64,000 bases of DNA from Bacteroidales bacterium UBA4893 (GTDB lineage: Bacteria; Bacteroidota; Bacteroidia; Bacteroidales; P3), in NCBI GenBank assembly GCA_002399025.1, contig DHCV01000025.1, positions 18,918-82,917 on the forward strand, read 5' to 3'. Of the stretch, positions 7,963-17,200 are shown one piece after another; the first letter of the stretch is position 1; the number at the start of each line of letters is the position of its first letter. Both the position numbers and the translations under genes were made by a program. The notes beneath the pieces are model-generated. The model did no database searches. It saw only the letters and a program-made list of their open reading frames with translations, and was not told the DNA's origin.

Positions 7963-10900
7963 ATGAAAAAGATAAATTACTTATTAAGTCTTATAATTTT
8001 TGTAATTCTTGCTGGTTATTCTGCTCTTGCCATTCCTGCAGATAACACTCAAATTTTTTCAAAGAAGCAATCTAATGGGAAAATAATCTCATATACATTA
8101 AATGGAGATGAATTTATCTCATGGGCAAGATCATTAGATGGATATACTTTATTTGAAAAAAATAATGGAGATATTGTTTATGCGATTATTAACGAAGATG
8201 GTCTATTGGTTAAATCAAATGTTTTGGCATGCGATTATCAATATAGAACAATTGAAGATAATATTTTTCTTAGCACAATTAAGAAAGAGTTGTTTTACAA
8301 TTCATCACAAATAGAACAGTTTAGACAAAAAAGAACTCAAAGATATTCCAGTAATTCTCGAAGTAATATTCCAACTATTGGAACACCTAACTTTTTAGTA
8401 ATATTAGTTAGCTTTACAGATATTCCATTTAACTCTACAAATGCAACAACAATGCAAAACCAAATTTCTCAAACTAACTATACAGCTAATGGAGCAACAG
8501 GTAGTGTGAAAGACTATTTCTATGATAATTCTATGGGAACTCTAAATGCAAATTTTACAGTAGTTGGACCATATACTCTAAGTCATAATCAAGCTTATTA
8601 TGGTGCGGAAACTGAGTATGATAATGATTCTCTTCCAAGAGAAATGATTGCTGAAGCTTGTTCATTGGCAAATCAAGATGTTAATTTTGCTAATTTTGAC
8701 AATGATAATGATGGATATATAGATATGATTCATGTTATTTATGCAGGCAGAGGACAACATAATGGTGGAGGAACAGATGCAATTTGGGCTCATAGCTGGA
8801 CTCTTCCAACACTTCCAAGCTTTGATGGAGTTAATGCATATCGATACTCTTGCTCAAATGAATTAAGAACTACAACTTCAGTTGATGGAATTGGAACAAT
8901 TTGTCATGAGATGGGACATGTTTTGGGTTTACCAGATTTCTACGATACCGACTATGACGGTTCAGGAGGTCAAGCAATACACTTGAGTAGTTGGGATTTA
9001 ATGGCAGGTGGAAGTTATAATAATTCCTCTAAAACTCCTCCCTATCTTTCTGCTTTGGAAAGACAAATGTTAGGATGGTTAACTCCTATTACTTTAACTG
9101 CAAACACTTCTAACTGTACTCTACCAGCAATTTCAGATAGCAATAAAGCATATAAAGTTGCTTTGAGCACAAACGAATTTTTCATGTTTGAACATAGAAA
9201 TAAAAAGAAATGGGATGCCTACACTTCAGCAAAAGGAATGCTTGTTTTTCATGGAGATAATAGTTTAATTAATCATTGGGTAAATTCAAGAATCAATGAT
9301 ATTAATGTTGACCCTTATGATAGAGGATACTTTATTATTCCTGCTTCAGGAGACTCAACAAATATTAACTCCACAAGCACAACCTTTCCTGGTTCAACCA
9401 ATCAAACAACCTTTATTAACTCAACTTTAAAAAATGGAACTCCAACAGGAAAATCATTAATTGGCATTGCATATGGTGCGGATTCTGTTATAACTTTTTC
9501 TTATGTTAATAATGCACCAACTATAACAATGCTTCCTCCAACAAATATTACCACCACATCTGCAACTCTTAATGGGACAGTAACAGGTACGGGTATTAAT
9601 TCAAAAGGATTTGAATACAGAACATTGGGAACTACAAACTTTACTCAACAAGCTGTTACAAATAATCCTCTTCAACTAACATTAAATAATTTATTAGTCA
9701 ATACAACTTACGAATATAGAATTTATGTTACAACATCATATGGAACAATATATAGTCCAATTGAAACATTCTCTACTGATTGCGGTACAACTCTAAACAT
9801 TCCATTCACTGAGACCTTTGAAACATCACTAACTTGCTGGAATCAGATTTCATCCGACACAAATCATTTTAATTTCGTATCCACCGGTTCAAACCCAACT
9901 TGCTCACCACACTCAGGAACAAGAATGTTGAGATATAATTCCTACCTAATTCCTTCAGATAGGTGGACTGCATTAATATCTCCAAAGATTTCTTTCCCTA
10001 GTCATTTATATAATGTAAACTTTTGGATATATAGAAATTACTCAAACTATTCCGATCCAGAAGAAGGAGTTGAAGTATATATTAACTCTTCACCATCACT
10101 AAATTCGGCAACACTAATAGGATTTATATCTAACGACAGAACTGCTACACCGACAATGAGTATTAATAATTGGTATAACTACTCATGTAATGTTCCTCCA
10201 TTAACTTATGGCAATCACTACATTATACTTAAGGCAATCTCAAAATATGGTAATAATATATATATAGATGATGTTTCAGTTTCGTTATCTCAAAACGTAC
10301 CTCCTGTTATAACTTACGAATACACTACTAACATAACTCATAATTCAGCAGACTTAGTTGGAGGATATATTCAAGGCAGCGAATCGATAAGTTCGTATGG
10401 TTTTAAGTATAGAAAAACCTCTCAAACAACTTGGACTACAATAGAATTAGGACCATCAACACCATTTTTAGCATCAGTAAATAATCTAACTCCAAATAGT
10501 ATTTATCAAGTGAAATCTTATGCCTCTACTCAATCTGGAACAATTTTTGAATCCACAATTGACACATTCTCGACACTACAAGTTACTCAGCCAATTGTTA
10601 GTACTGACAGTTCATCACTTAACTCGCCTACATCTGCAATTCTTTATGGTTCTTATGAGGCAGGAAGTTTAACAATACTTTCATGTGGTTTCCAATACAA
10701 GAAAAGTAGTGATAATTCATGGACTTCTATAAATCAGCAATCAAATACCTCTCCATTTTCAAATATAATAACGAATTTAGCCCCAAATTCAACTTATAAT
10801 TATAGGGCATTTATCACTAATTACGATGGGTTTTTCACAGGAGAAACAAAATATTTTACAACATCATCTTCCCAAATCACTCTTGGAGAAGTTAATACTA

Positions 10901-11460
10901 CTTCTGCTCAGATAATTTCTGATTCAATTAGCCTAATAGGTGAATTAATAAACACAGGAAATGCTACAAGCAATATTGAAATTGGATTTGTTCTTTCTGA
11001 AAATCCTAATCCACTAATTGGAGATAATTTAACTCAAAAATATATTTATACTGGCAGTATTAATCCTTCATCTTATTATGTTAATATTCCAACTCCATGT
11101 AATTATTATCCAAAATTTTACTTCAAAGCCTATATCACAAATCAAGCTGGAACAAGTTATGGAAACGAAATAGAGTTTACGTGCTTATCAATTGAAGATG
11201 TGGAGAATAAGAACCCTTTAAGAATCCTATTATATCCAAACCCAACGCATTCACTTTCTAATTTGAAAATTGAAAATATTTATGGAAACTTGTTGATTAG
11301 GATAACAGATACCAAAGGCAGAGTTTTGCAAAAATTTGAAGACAAAGTCAATGATAAGTATGAAATACAAATCAATTTAAGCAATTATAGCAAAGGAGTC
11401 TATTTTATTAATATCATTACTGATGACTATCAAAGGACAGAGAAACTAATTCTGAAATAG
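7963..11460 (+). CDS. M6-family metalloprotease with Fn3-like repeats and T9SS sorting domain
   Basis: This 1165-residue secreted protease has a signal peptide (residues 1-23), an N-terminal propeptide-like region and an M6 (immune inhibitor A-like) catalytic domain. The zinc site HEMGHVLGLPD at about 315-325 has both His, the Glu and the third ligand. The conserved SSWDLMAGG follows, as in M6 enzymes. Next come a Fn3-like repeat (about 520-605), a MAM/jelly-roll-like segment (about 610-775), further Fn3-like repeats (about 780-1075) and a type A sorting domain (LLYPNPTHSL, YSKGVYFINII, KLILK). It likely degrades host or environmental proteins at the surface. It may act with the adhesin-like neighbour upstream, though each has its own promoter and terminator. 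Confidence 0.93.
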   Translation: MKKINYLLSLIIFVILAGYSALAIPADNTQIFSKKQSNGKIISYTLNGDEFISWARSLDGYTLFEKNNGDIVYAIINEDGLLVKSNVLACDYQYRTIEDNIFLSTIKKELFYNSSQIEQFRQKRTQRYSSNSRSNIPTIGTPNFLVILVSFTDIPFNSTNATTMQNQISQTNYTANGATGSVKDYFYDNSMGTLNANFTVVGPYTLSHNQAYYGAETEYDNDSLPREMIAEACSLANQDVNFANFDNDNDGYIDMIHVIYAGRGQHNGGGTDAIWAHSWTLPTLPSFDGVNAYRYSCSNELRTTTSVDGIGTICHEMGHVLGLPDFYDTDYDGSGGQAIHLSSWDLMAGGSYNNSSKTPPYLSALERQMLGWLTPITLTANTSNCTLPAISDSNKAYKVALSTNEFFMFEHRNKKKWDAYTSAKGMLVFHGDNSLINHWVNSRINDINVDPYDRGYFIIPASGDSTNINSTSTTFPGSTNQTTFINSTLKNGTPTGKSLIGIAYGADSVITFSYVNNAPTITMLPPTNITTTSATLNGTVTGTGINSKGFEYRTLGTTNFTQQAVTNNPLQLTLNNLLVNTTYEYRIYVTTSYGTIYSPIETFSTDCGTTLNIPFTETFETSLTCWNQISSDTNHFNFVSTGSNPTCSPHSGTRMLRYNSYLIPSDRWTALISPKISFPSHLYNVNFWIYRNYSNYSDPEEGVEVYINSSPSLNSATLIGFISNDRTATPTMSINNWYNYSCNVPPLTYGNHYIILKAISKYGNNIYIDDVSVSLSQNVPPVITYEYTTNITHNSADLVGGYIQGSESISSYGFKYRKTSQTTWTTIELGPSTPFLASVNNLTPNSIYQVKSYASTQSGTIFESTIDTFSTLQVTQPIVSTDSSSLNSPTSAILYGSYEAGSLTILSCGFQYKKSSDNSWTSINQQSNTSPFSNIITNLAPNSTYNYRAFITNYDGFFTGETKYFTTSSSQITLGEVNTTSAQIISDSISLIGELINTGNATSNIEIGFVLSENPNPLIGDNLTQKYIYTGSINPSSYYVNIPTPCNYYPKFYFKAYITNQAGTSYGNEIEFTCLSIEDVENKNPLRILLYPNPTHSLSNLKIENIYGNLLIRITDTKGRVLQKFEDKVNDKYEIQINLSNYSKGVYFINIITDDYQRTEKLILK

Positions 11461-11491
11461 GAGTTTATAAACAAAACTATTTAGAACTGAA

Positions 11492-11519
11492 AAAGGCTTG
11501 GATAATCCAAGCCTTTTTT
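11492..11519 (+). terminator. Intrinsic terminator of the M6 protease gene
   Basis: AAAGGCTTGG and CCAAGCCTTT form a 10-bp stem around ATAAT, followed by T residues. Confidence 0.9.
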
Positions 11520-11571
11520 TAACTCAATCTTTCGAGTGAGATAAATCCACTACAATAAATAGGGTAAAATA

Positions 11572-11697
11572 TTATCTAAGGTTTTCTGCTCTATATCGAT
11601 TTGTGGATTGATATGCATCGCAACGTTTTTGAGCACAAGACTCTAAAAGAATAACCATTGCAAAAACTCCTAATAACACGATTGCTGCTTTTTTCAT
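11572..11697 (-). CDS. Small (41-residue) putative lipoprotein
   Basis: ATG at 11697-11695 opens a 41-codon frame ending in TAA at 11574-11572. It encodes MKKAAIVLLGVFAMVILLES followed by C-AQKRCDAYQS and a short basic tail. The positively charged start, hydrophobic stretch and LESC site look like a lipoprotein signal with Cys21 as the lipid-modified residue, leaving about 20 residues outside. A -7 element lies upstream at 11768-11775. No family recognised; small Cys-bearing lipoproteins of this size are common and mostly uncharacterised in Bacteroidota. Confidence 0.6.
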   Translation of the reverse strand: MKKAAIVLLGVFAMVILLESCAQKRCDAYQSTNRYRAENLR

Positions 11698-11767
11698 TTC
11701 TATATTTTAATTGTTTTATATTTCTAATACTAAATATTTGTACTTAATCTCAACTACAAATTCTACG

Positions 11768-11775
11768 CAAAAGTA
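11768..11775 (-). promoter_or_regulatory. -7 promoter element for the small lipoprotein gene
   Basis: TACTTTTG on the minus strand (TAnnTTTG), about 70 bases before the ATG. Confidence 0.5.
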
Positions 11776-11906
11776 CATATATTTTACAAACTAAGCATAG
11801 TTTTCTAAATTAAAAACGTATAGAGTTGTGATTTTATTGTGATTATAAATAATACTATATCCTCTATCCCATCCTATTTTTCTTATATCTTATATGAGTT
11901 TCGTAT

Positions 11907-11960
11907 AACTTGATTCTAATAAAATAAAACTTGATTCTAATTTACTGAAACTTGATTCTA
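11907..11960. repeat. Direct array of AACTTGATTCTA, 21-bp period
   Basis: Three copies of AACTTGATTCTA start at 11907, 11928 and 11949, exactly 21 bp apart. A degenerate further copy around 11970 keeps the phase. The unit is the reverse complement of the array unit at 53069-53122. It lies 17 bases past the nth stop codon. Confidence 0.85.
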
Positions 11961-11976
11961 TAAAAATAAGTCTTAT

Positions 11977-12621
11977 TTAATCTTTCTTTAAAGAATAATA
12001 CTGACAAACCTCTCTTAGTCCGCACTCTAAGCATTTAGGTTTTATTGCCTTGCATACATATCTTCCGTGAAGAATTAACCAATGATGAGCAATAGGGATA
12101 AGTTTTATTGGAAAATTTTTAACTAACTGCTTTTCTGTTTCTAATGGCGTCTTTGCATTTTTAGTTAATCCAATGCGTGCAGAAACTCTAAAAACATGGG
12201 TATCAACAGGCATGTTGGGTTGATTATATATCACCGAAGTAACTACATTGGCAGTTTTTCTCCCAACTCCATCCAACTCCATCAATTTTTCCACATTATC
12301 AGGAACTTGAGAATTAAATTTCTCAACCAACTTTTTTGCCATCAAGACCAAGTGCTTTGCTTTATTGTTTGGATAAGAGACGGATTTAATTATCTGAAAA
12401 ACTTCTTCAGGTGTAGCTTTTGATAGATGCTTTGCTGTTGGGTATTGCTTAAATAATTCAGGAGTAACCATATTTACTCTAACATCTGTGCATTGTGCAG
12501 ATAGGATTACAGCAACGAGGAGTTCAAATGGAGTGTTATAATTAAGCTCGCTTTCAGCCGTAGGTCTTACTTTTTGAAAATAATCAATTACTGCCTTGTA
12601 TCTTTCTTCTTGTGAAATCAT
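11977..12621 (-). CDS. nth: Endonuclease III
   Basis: A bifunctional DNA glycosylase/AP lyase that removes oxidised pyrimidines in base excision repair. The helix-hairpin-helix motif LDGVGRKTANV contains the catalytic lysine (about K122), and the catalytic aspartate is at about 140 (VDTHVFRV). The C-terminal [4Fe-4S] loop has the C-x6-C-x2-C-x5-C spacing (CKAIKPKC, then LEC, GLREVC). Length (214) is normal. I use the ATG at 12621, which shares one base with the stop of the upstream gene (TGATG); a TTG one codon earlier is also possible. It is probably translationally coupled to the gene at 12621-13721. Confidence 0.95.
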   Translation of the reverse strand: MISQEERYKAVIDYFQKVRPTAESELNYNTPFELLVAVILSAQCTDVRVNMVTPELFKQYPTAKHLSKATPEEVFQIIKSVSYPNNKAKHLVLMAKKLVEKFNSQVPDNVEKLMELDGVGRKTANVVTSVIYNQPNMPVDTHVFRVSARIGLTKNAKTPLETEKQLVKNFPIKLIPIAHHWLILHGRYVCKAIKPKCLECGLREVCQYYSLKKD

Positions 12622-13721
12622 CAATTATTTTCTTCATTAAAACTTAAGATTGTTGAAATTGGGAAATGGTCGGAGTTTTCCAAAGTCTCTCTTTCAAAGC
12701 TCTTTGCACTGAAAAATTTCTTATCAAAGAAGATATAATCAATTCTATATGCAGGCAAATCTCCATTATATGTTGTTCCAAATCCCTTTCCTTTAGCTAC
12801 AAAAGCATCATCCAAATGTTTGGTAAACTCTCTGTAGGTATAGGAGAAAGGAGTATCATTAAGGTCTCCCATAAGTATTGTTGGGAGATTATTTTCTTCA
12901 AAAATATTAACCAATTCATCAACCTCATTACTTCTCTTAGTGTTTGCCCATATCAATTTTTGAAGTAAGGGTTTAGCATCATTTTCAATTGTTGTCTTAA
13001 CTCCATCTTCTTTGAGTTTAGAAAAAACTTGTTTGTCCTTTTCTTCAAGCTTGTAGGATGCCAAATGAAGATTAATTACTCGAATTTTGCGATTATTTTT
13101 TACTTGAATATCTGAATAAATATAGGAATTGCTTGTCTCTTTTAAAGGAAAGAGGACTCCAGACTGAATAATTGGATACTTGGAATAAATAACATTACCA
13201 TAAACACTATTCTTATCATTTACAGGAGAATAAAAGTACTTATAATCTAAGTCATTAACTAATCGATAATGTATTGAGTTTTTCTTCTTTGAAGAAGTAA
13301 AGTCTTGAAATGCAATAATTGAAGGATTAAGCCTTACTATATAATTATATATTGAATCGACCCTTTTTTCCTTACTTTCATTCCACTTTGTATTGAAATG
13401 AAAGGAGCAAACATTATAGCTCAATAGCTTAATGTCGTCACTATGGATTGATGTTCTGTGATTTTCCCCATTAAACTTATATAAATTAGGAATGTAATTT
13501 ACCTTAATCAATATACAGATTAAAGGGATGAGAATATACTTCCACTTAACAAATAACCATATTAGAATAAAAACAATATTAATAATAAGGAGATATGGAT
13601 ATAAATACGAAAAAAGAGATAGTTTTGGAAAGACATGAGGTGGCACATAGGCAGATGCGTATGTTACTAATAGTAATAAAGCACACAACAGATTAATAAT
13701 ATATAGAATTCTTCTTATCAA
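12621..13721 (-). CDS. Membrane-anchored endonuclease/exonuclease/phosphatase-family protein
   Basis: This 366-residue protein starts with TTG. The first 85 residues hold two or three transmembrane segments (INLLCALLLLVTYASAY, LLIINIVFILIWLFVKW, ILIPLICILIKVNYI). An EEP-fold catalytic domain follows: LLSYNVCSF, IIAFQDF, VINLHLAS, LMGDLNDTPFS and a C-terminal SDHFPISTIL. These carry the expected Asn, Asp/Asn pair and Asp-His of the metal-dependent phosphodiesterase fold. In many relatives the metal-binding Glu lies in a QE motif; here the residues read FQDF. The natural substrate is not known. It is translationally coupled to nth. Confidence 0.85.
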   Translation of the reverse strand: MIRRILYIINLLCALLLLVTYASAYVPPHVFPKLSLFSYLYPYLLIINIVFILIWLFVKWKYILIPLICILIKVNYIPNLYKFNGENHRTSIHSDDIKLLSYNVCSFHFNTKWNESKEKRVDSIYNYIVRLNPSIIAFQDFTSSKKKNSIHYRLVNDLDYKYFYSPVNDKNSVYGNVIYSKYPIIQSGVLFPLKETSNSYIYSDIQVKNNRKIRVINLHLASYKLEEKDKQVFSKLKEDGVKTTIENDAKPLLQKLIWANTKRSNEVDELVNIFEENNLPTILMGDLNDTPFSYTYREFTKHLDDAFVAKGKGFGTTYNGDLPAYRIDYIFFDKKFFSAKSFERETLENSDHFPISTILSFNEENN

Positions 13722-13742
13722 TTTTTTGATAGATTTTATAGG

Positions 13743-14240
13743 TTAATTCATTTCAAGATTAAGTTTGCTGATTGAATCATTAATTAATGAGTCTCTTAAC
13801 ATTGCATTTCTTACATGATCAATTTTAGAATAATTAAAATCATCATCTGTCAATATATCTTCCCCTTTCAATCCTTCCAAATAATCAAACTTCCATACAT
13901 TACTGTCTTTTATAAGAATCCAATCTATATATGAAATGTTATTGAAGCTATCAGTCGTTTTTACGTATACATTAGCACTATCCCCAACAATTGAGGTTTC
14001 AATAATATCAATAGAATTTATCTTAACAACATCATTTCCTATAGATTGGATAATCTCAACATATTTTTTCCCATTTTTTGTGGAAATAACTTTAAGACTA
14101 TCGAAATCTTTATTATTAAGATGAGTGTAAAAGTCTTGCACAACCTTAACTACCCTATCATTTTCATCCTCCTTTGAACAAGCAATCAAGAAAGTTAATA
14201 TTGTAATAATCCCTATTAATTTTATGAATGTTTTCCTCAT
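13743..14240 (-). CDS. DUF4878-like lipoprotein
   Basis: The protein is 165 residues. A lipoprotein signal peptide ends in LIAC (Cys21). A single NTF2-like domain follows, with VVKVVQDFYTHLNNKDFDSL near the start and WILIKDSNVWKFDYL near the end, the pattern of DUF4878 proteins. Probably an outer- or inner-membrane-anchored periplasmic lipoprotein of unknown function. The EEP-family gene starts 21 bases downstream, so the DUF4878-EEP-nth order is probably one operon. A TAAATTTG -7 element lies 29 bases upstream. Confidence 0.75.
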   Translation of the reverse strand: MRKTFIKLIGIITILTFLIACSKEDENDRVVKVVQDFYTHLNNKDFDSLKVISTKNGKKYVEIIQSIGNDVVKINSIDIIETSIVGDSANVYVKTTDSFNNISYIDWILIKDSNVWKFDYLEGLKGEDILTDDDFNYSKIDHVRNAMLRDSLINDSISKLNLEMN

Positions 14241-14268
14241 TTGAAATAATGGATATATTTTTATTTTG

Positions 14269-14276
14269 CAAATTTA
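14269..14276 (-). promoter_or_regulatory. -7 promoter element for the DUF4878-EEP-nth operon
   Basis: TAAATTTG on the minus strand, matching TAnnTTTG, 29 bases before the start codon. Confidence 0.5.
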
Positions 14277-14288
14277 ATACTTATTTTC

Positions 14289-17200
14289 TTATATCCATTT
14301 AACCAAAGGAAAATCCATTCTATTTGGCATTAATGGATGAGTTGGATAAATTCGTATAGAATAATCGTAAACACCTGCAGAGAATGGCATAACATTCACT
14401 TCGAAGCTTATTTTATTATTGAAGTTACTTACTCTACTCATTGGAACTATCTTATGATAATCATTAATCATGTCGTTTTCTTTTTTGGCAATAACAATTT
14501 CAGCTCCTAAATGTTCAGGATTAATATCATTGATGTATAAAGAAAGTTTGATGACGAATTTATCTTCCATTTGAAGTTTATTATTTTCTGTGTCAGGAAG
14601 AATTAGTTCAGTAATTTCAATCTTATTCCACTGTCTTCTCATCCTATGTTTCCAAGCAGCATAATCTCTTGCATTCTTAGAATTATTTTCAGTCATTATA
14701 TTATACCTATCAATCATTTTATTGTAAAATTTATTGTAGTAATCATCCAACTGACGTTTCATTGTGAAATGTGGAGCAATTTTTGCAATTGTGTTTTTCA
14801 TTATTTCTACCCACTCATTGCTTACTCCTTCATCATTCTGATTATAGTATGCAGGAATAATCTTATCCTCAAAGGTTTCATAAATAATTTCTGCATCGTA
14901 GGCATTTTGATATTCGTTCAGGTCATAGAGTTGTTCCTCAGCAATAGCCCAGCCAGCTCCTTCTTTATATCCTTCAGCCCACCAACCATCTAAAACAGAA
15001 AAATTAACAACACCATTCATAACAGCTTTTTCTCCAGACGTACCCGAAGCCTCAAGAGGACGAGTAGGTGTATTTAACCAAACATCTACTCCTCTTATCA
15101 AATACTTTGCTACATACATATCATAGTTTTCAATAAAAATGATTTTACCTATGAATTTTGGCATCTTAGAAACCTCAATTATTCGCTTAATGAAATCTTG
15201 CCCTGCCTTATCTGCTGGATGTGCTTTACCTGCAAAGATAAATTGAACTGGTCTTTCTTCATTATTAACTAATTTATCCAATCTTTCCATATTGGTAAAC
15301 AAAAGATGAGCTCTTTTGTAAGTAGCAAATCGTCTTGCAAAACCAATTGTTAGAGCCTTTGGATTGAATCTATCTTTTATTTGAATAAATAATTTAGGGT
15401 CTTCAGCACGCTGAATAAGTTCATTGCTTAATCTTTTCATCATAAAATCAACCAAATCCTTTTTAGTTGATTGATGCAAATCCCAAATTATTTTATTATC
15501 AACCCCATAAATTTTCTCCCAATACTTGGGGTTTGAAAGGTCATTCTTGTATTCTTTTGAGAAAACATTATCATAAAACTTACTCCATTTCCTGTCTATC
15601 CATGTTGGTTGATGAACTCCATTTGTAACGTGGTCAATATGTAATTCTCTTGGGAAATATCCTTTGTATAGGTTAGCAAACATCTCCCTGCTTATTCTTC
15701 CATGAATTTTACTTACACCATTAACTTCTTGAGAGAAGTTAATAGCCAATATACTCATTGAAAACTTTTCAGCCTTATCTAATTTATTTACTCTTCCTAA
15801 GCCAATAAAATCTTCCCAAGACAAACCAATACTTTCAGGGTAATGAGATAAATATGCTCTTATTAAATCCTCACTAAACACATCGTGTCCAGCAGGAACA
15901 GGCGTATGAGTTGTAAAGAGCGTTGAACTTCTAACTAATTCTTTTGCTTGAGAATATGATATTTTTTGTGTTAGAATCAAATCTCTTAATCTTTCTAATG
16001 AATTAAATGCAGAATGTCCTTCATTTGAATGATATATTATTGGTTCAAGTCCTAATTCTTTTAACATTCTAACTCCACCAATACCTAAAAGAATTTCTTG
16101 TTTTAATCTATTTTCCCAATTTCCACCATAAAGCTGATGTGTTATTGTCCTATCTTCTGCTTGATTATCTTCAATATCAGTATCCAACAAATACAAAGGC
16201 ACCCTACCTACATTACATTTCCATATTTTTGCATAAACATCTCTTCCTGGTAAATTAATTGATATCTTCTTCCATTTACCATTAGCATCTTTCACTGGCT
16301 GAATTGGAAGATGAGAAAACTTTTGTGGATATAAATTTGAAATCTGTTCTCCATTCTTAGTAATTTTCTGAGAAAAATAACCATAGCGATAAAGAAGACC
16401 AATTCCAATCATATTCTTATTACAATCAGAAGCTTCTTTCAGATAATCTCCTGCCAGCATTCCTAATCCACCAGAAAATATCTTTAAAGTATCGTGAATA
16501 CCAAACTCCATTGAAAAATATGCGACTAAATTTGGACTCTTAAGGTTTCCTTCTTCAATATAATTATCAAATTCAACAATAACTTCATCTAATTTTGTAA
16601 GGAAATTTTGGTCATCTAACAGTCTATCTATATCTTCTTTTGTAAGACTTTCCACTAATTGAATTGGGCTTCTGTCGAAAGATTCAAATTTTTCAGAGTC
16701 AATCAAATAAAAGATATCTCTTGCCTTTGGATTCCAAGACCACCATAAGTTTTGACTCAGTTTTTCCAATCCTGATAATCTATCAGGAAGATTTTGAGCA
16801 ACTAATATCTTTTTCCAATTAGGTTGCTCTCCCCAAGAAGTTGAAATATGTATTTTTTGACTAATTGGTTGCTTGTGAATATATTGCTCAATTCTTTTTT
16901 CACTTTTTGTTAACGCTAATTCGTACGCTGAATAATAATACTGAATTAGATTTTCCCACAATGTTAGTTTAGAAATCTCAAAAGCTTTATCTCTAAGCTT
17001 AACTATATCTTCATCATTTAAATTTATAGTATGTTCAACCCTTGAAACTATTTCTTTTATTGTTTGTGAACTATCACCATCATTCCTGCTAACTACTCCA
17101 AGAGCACCATTCACACCTATAACATTATTTTTTATCCAAAGACCAAAACCAGCTAGATTAGTTGTAATTGAAGGAATATGAAAAGCCATAGATTCCATTG

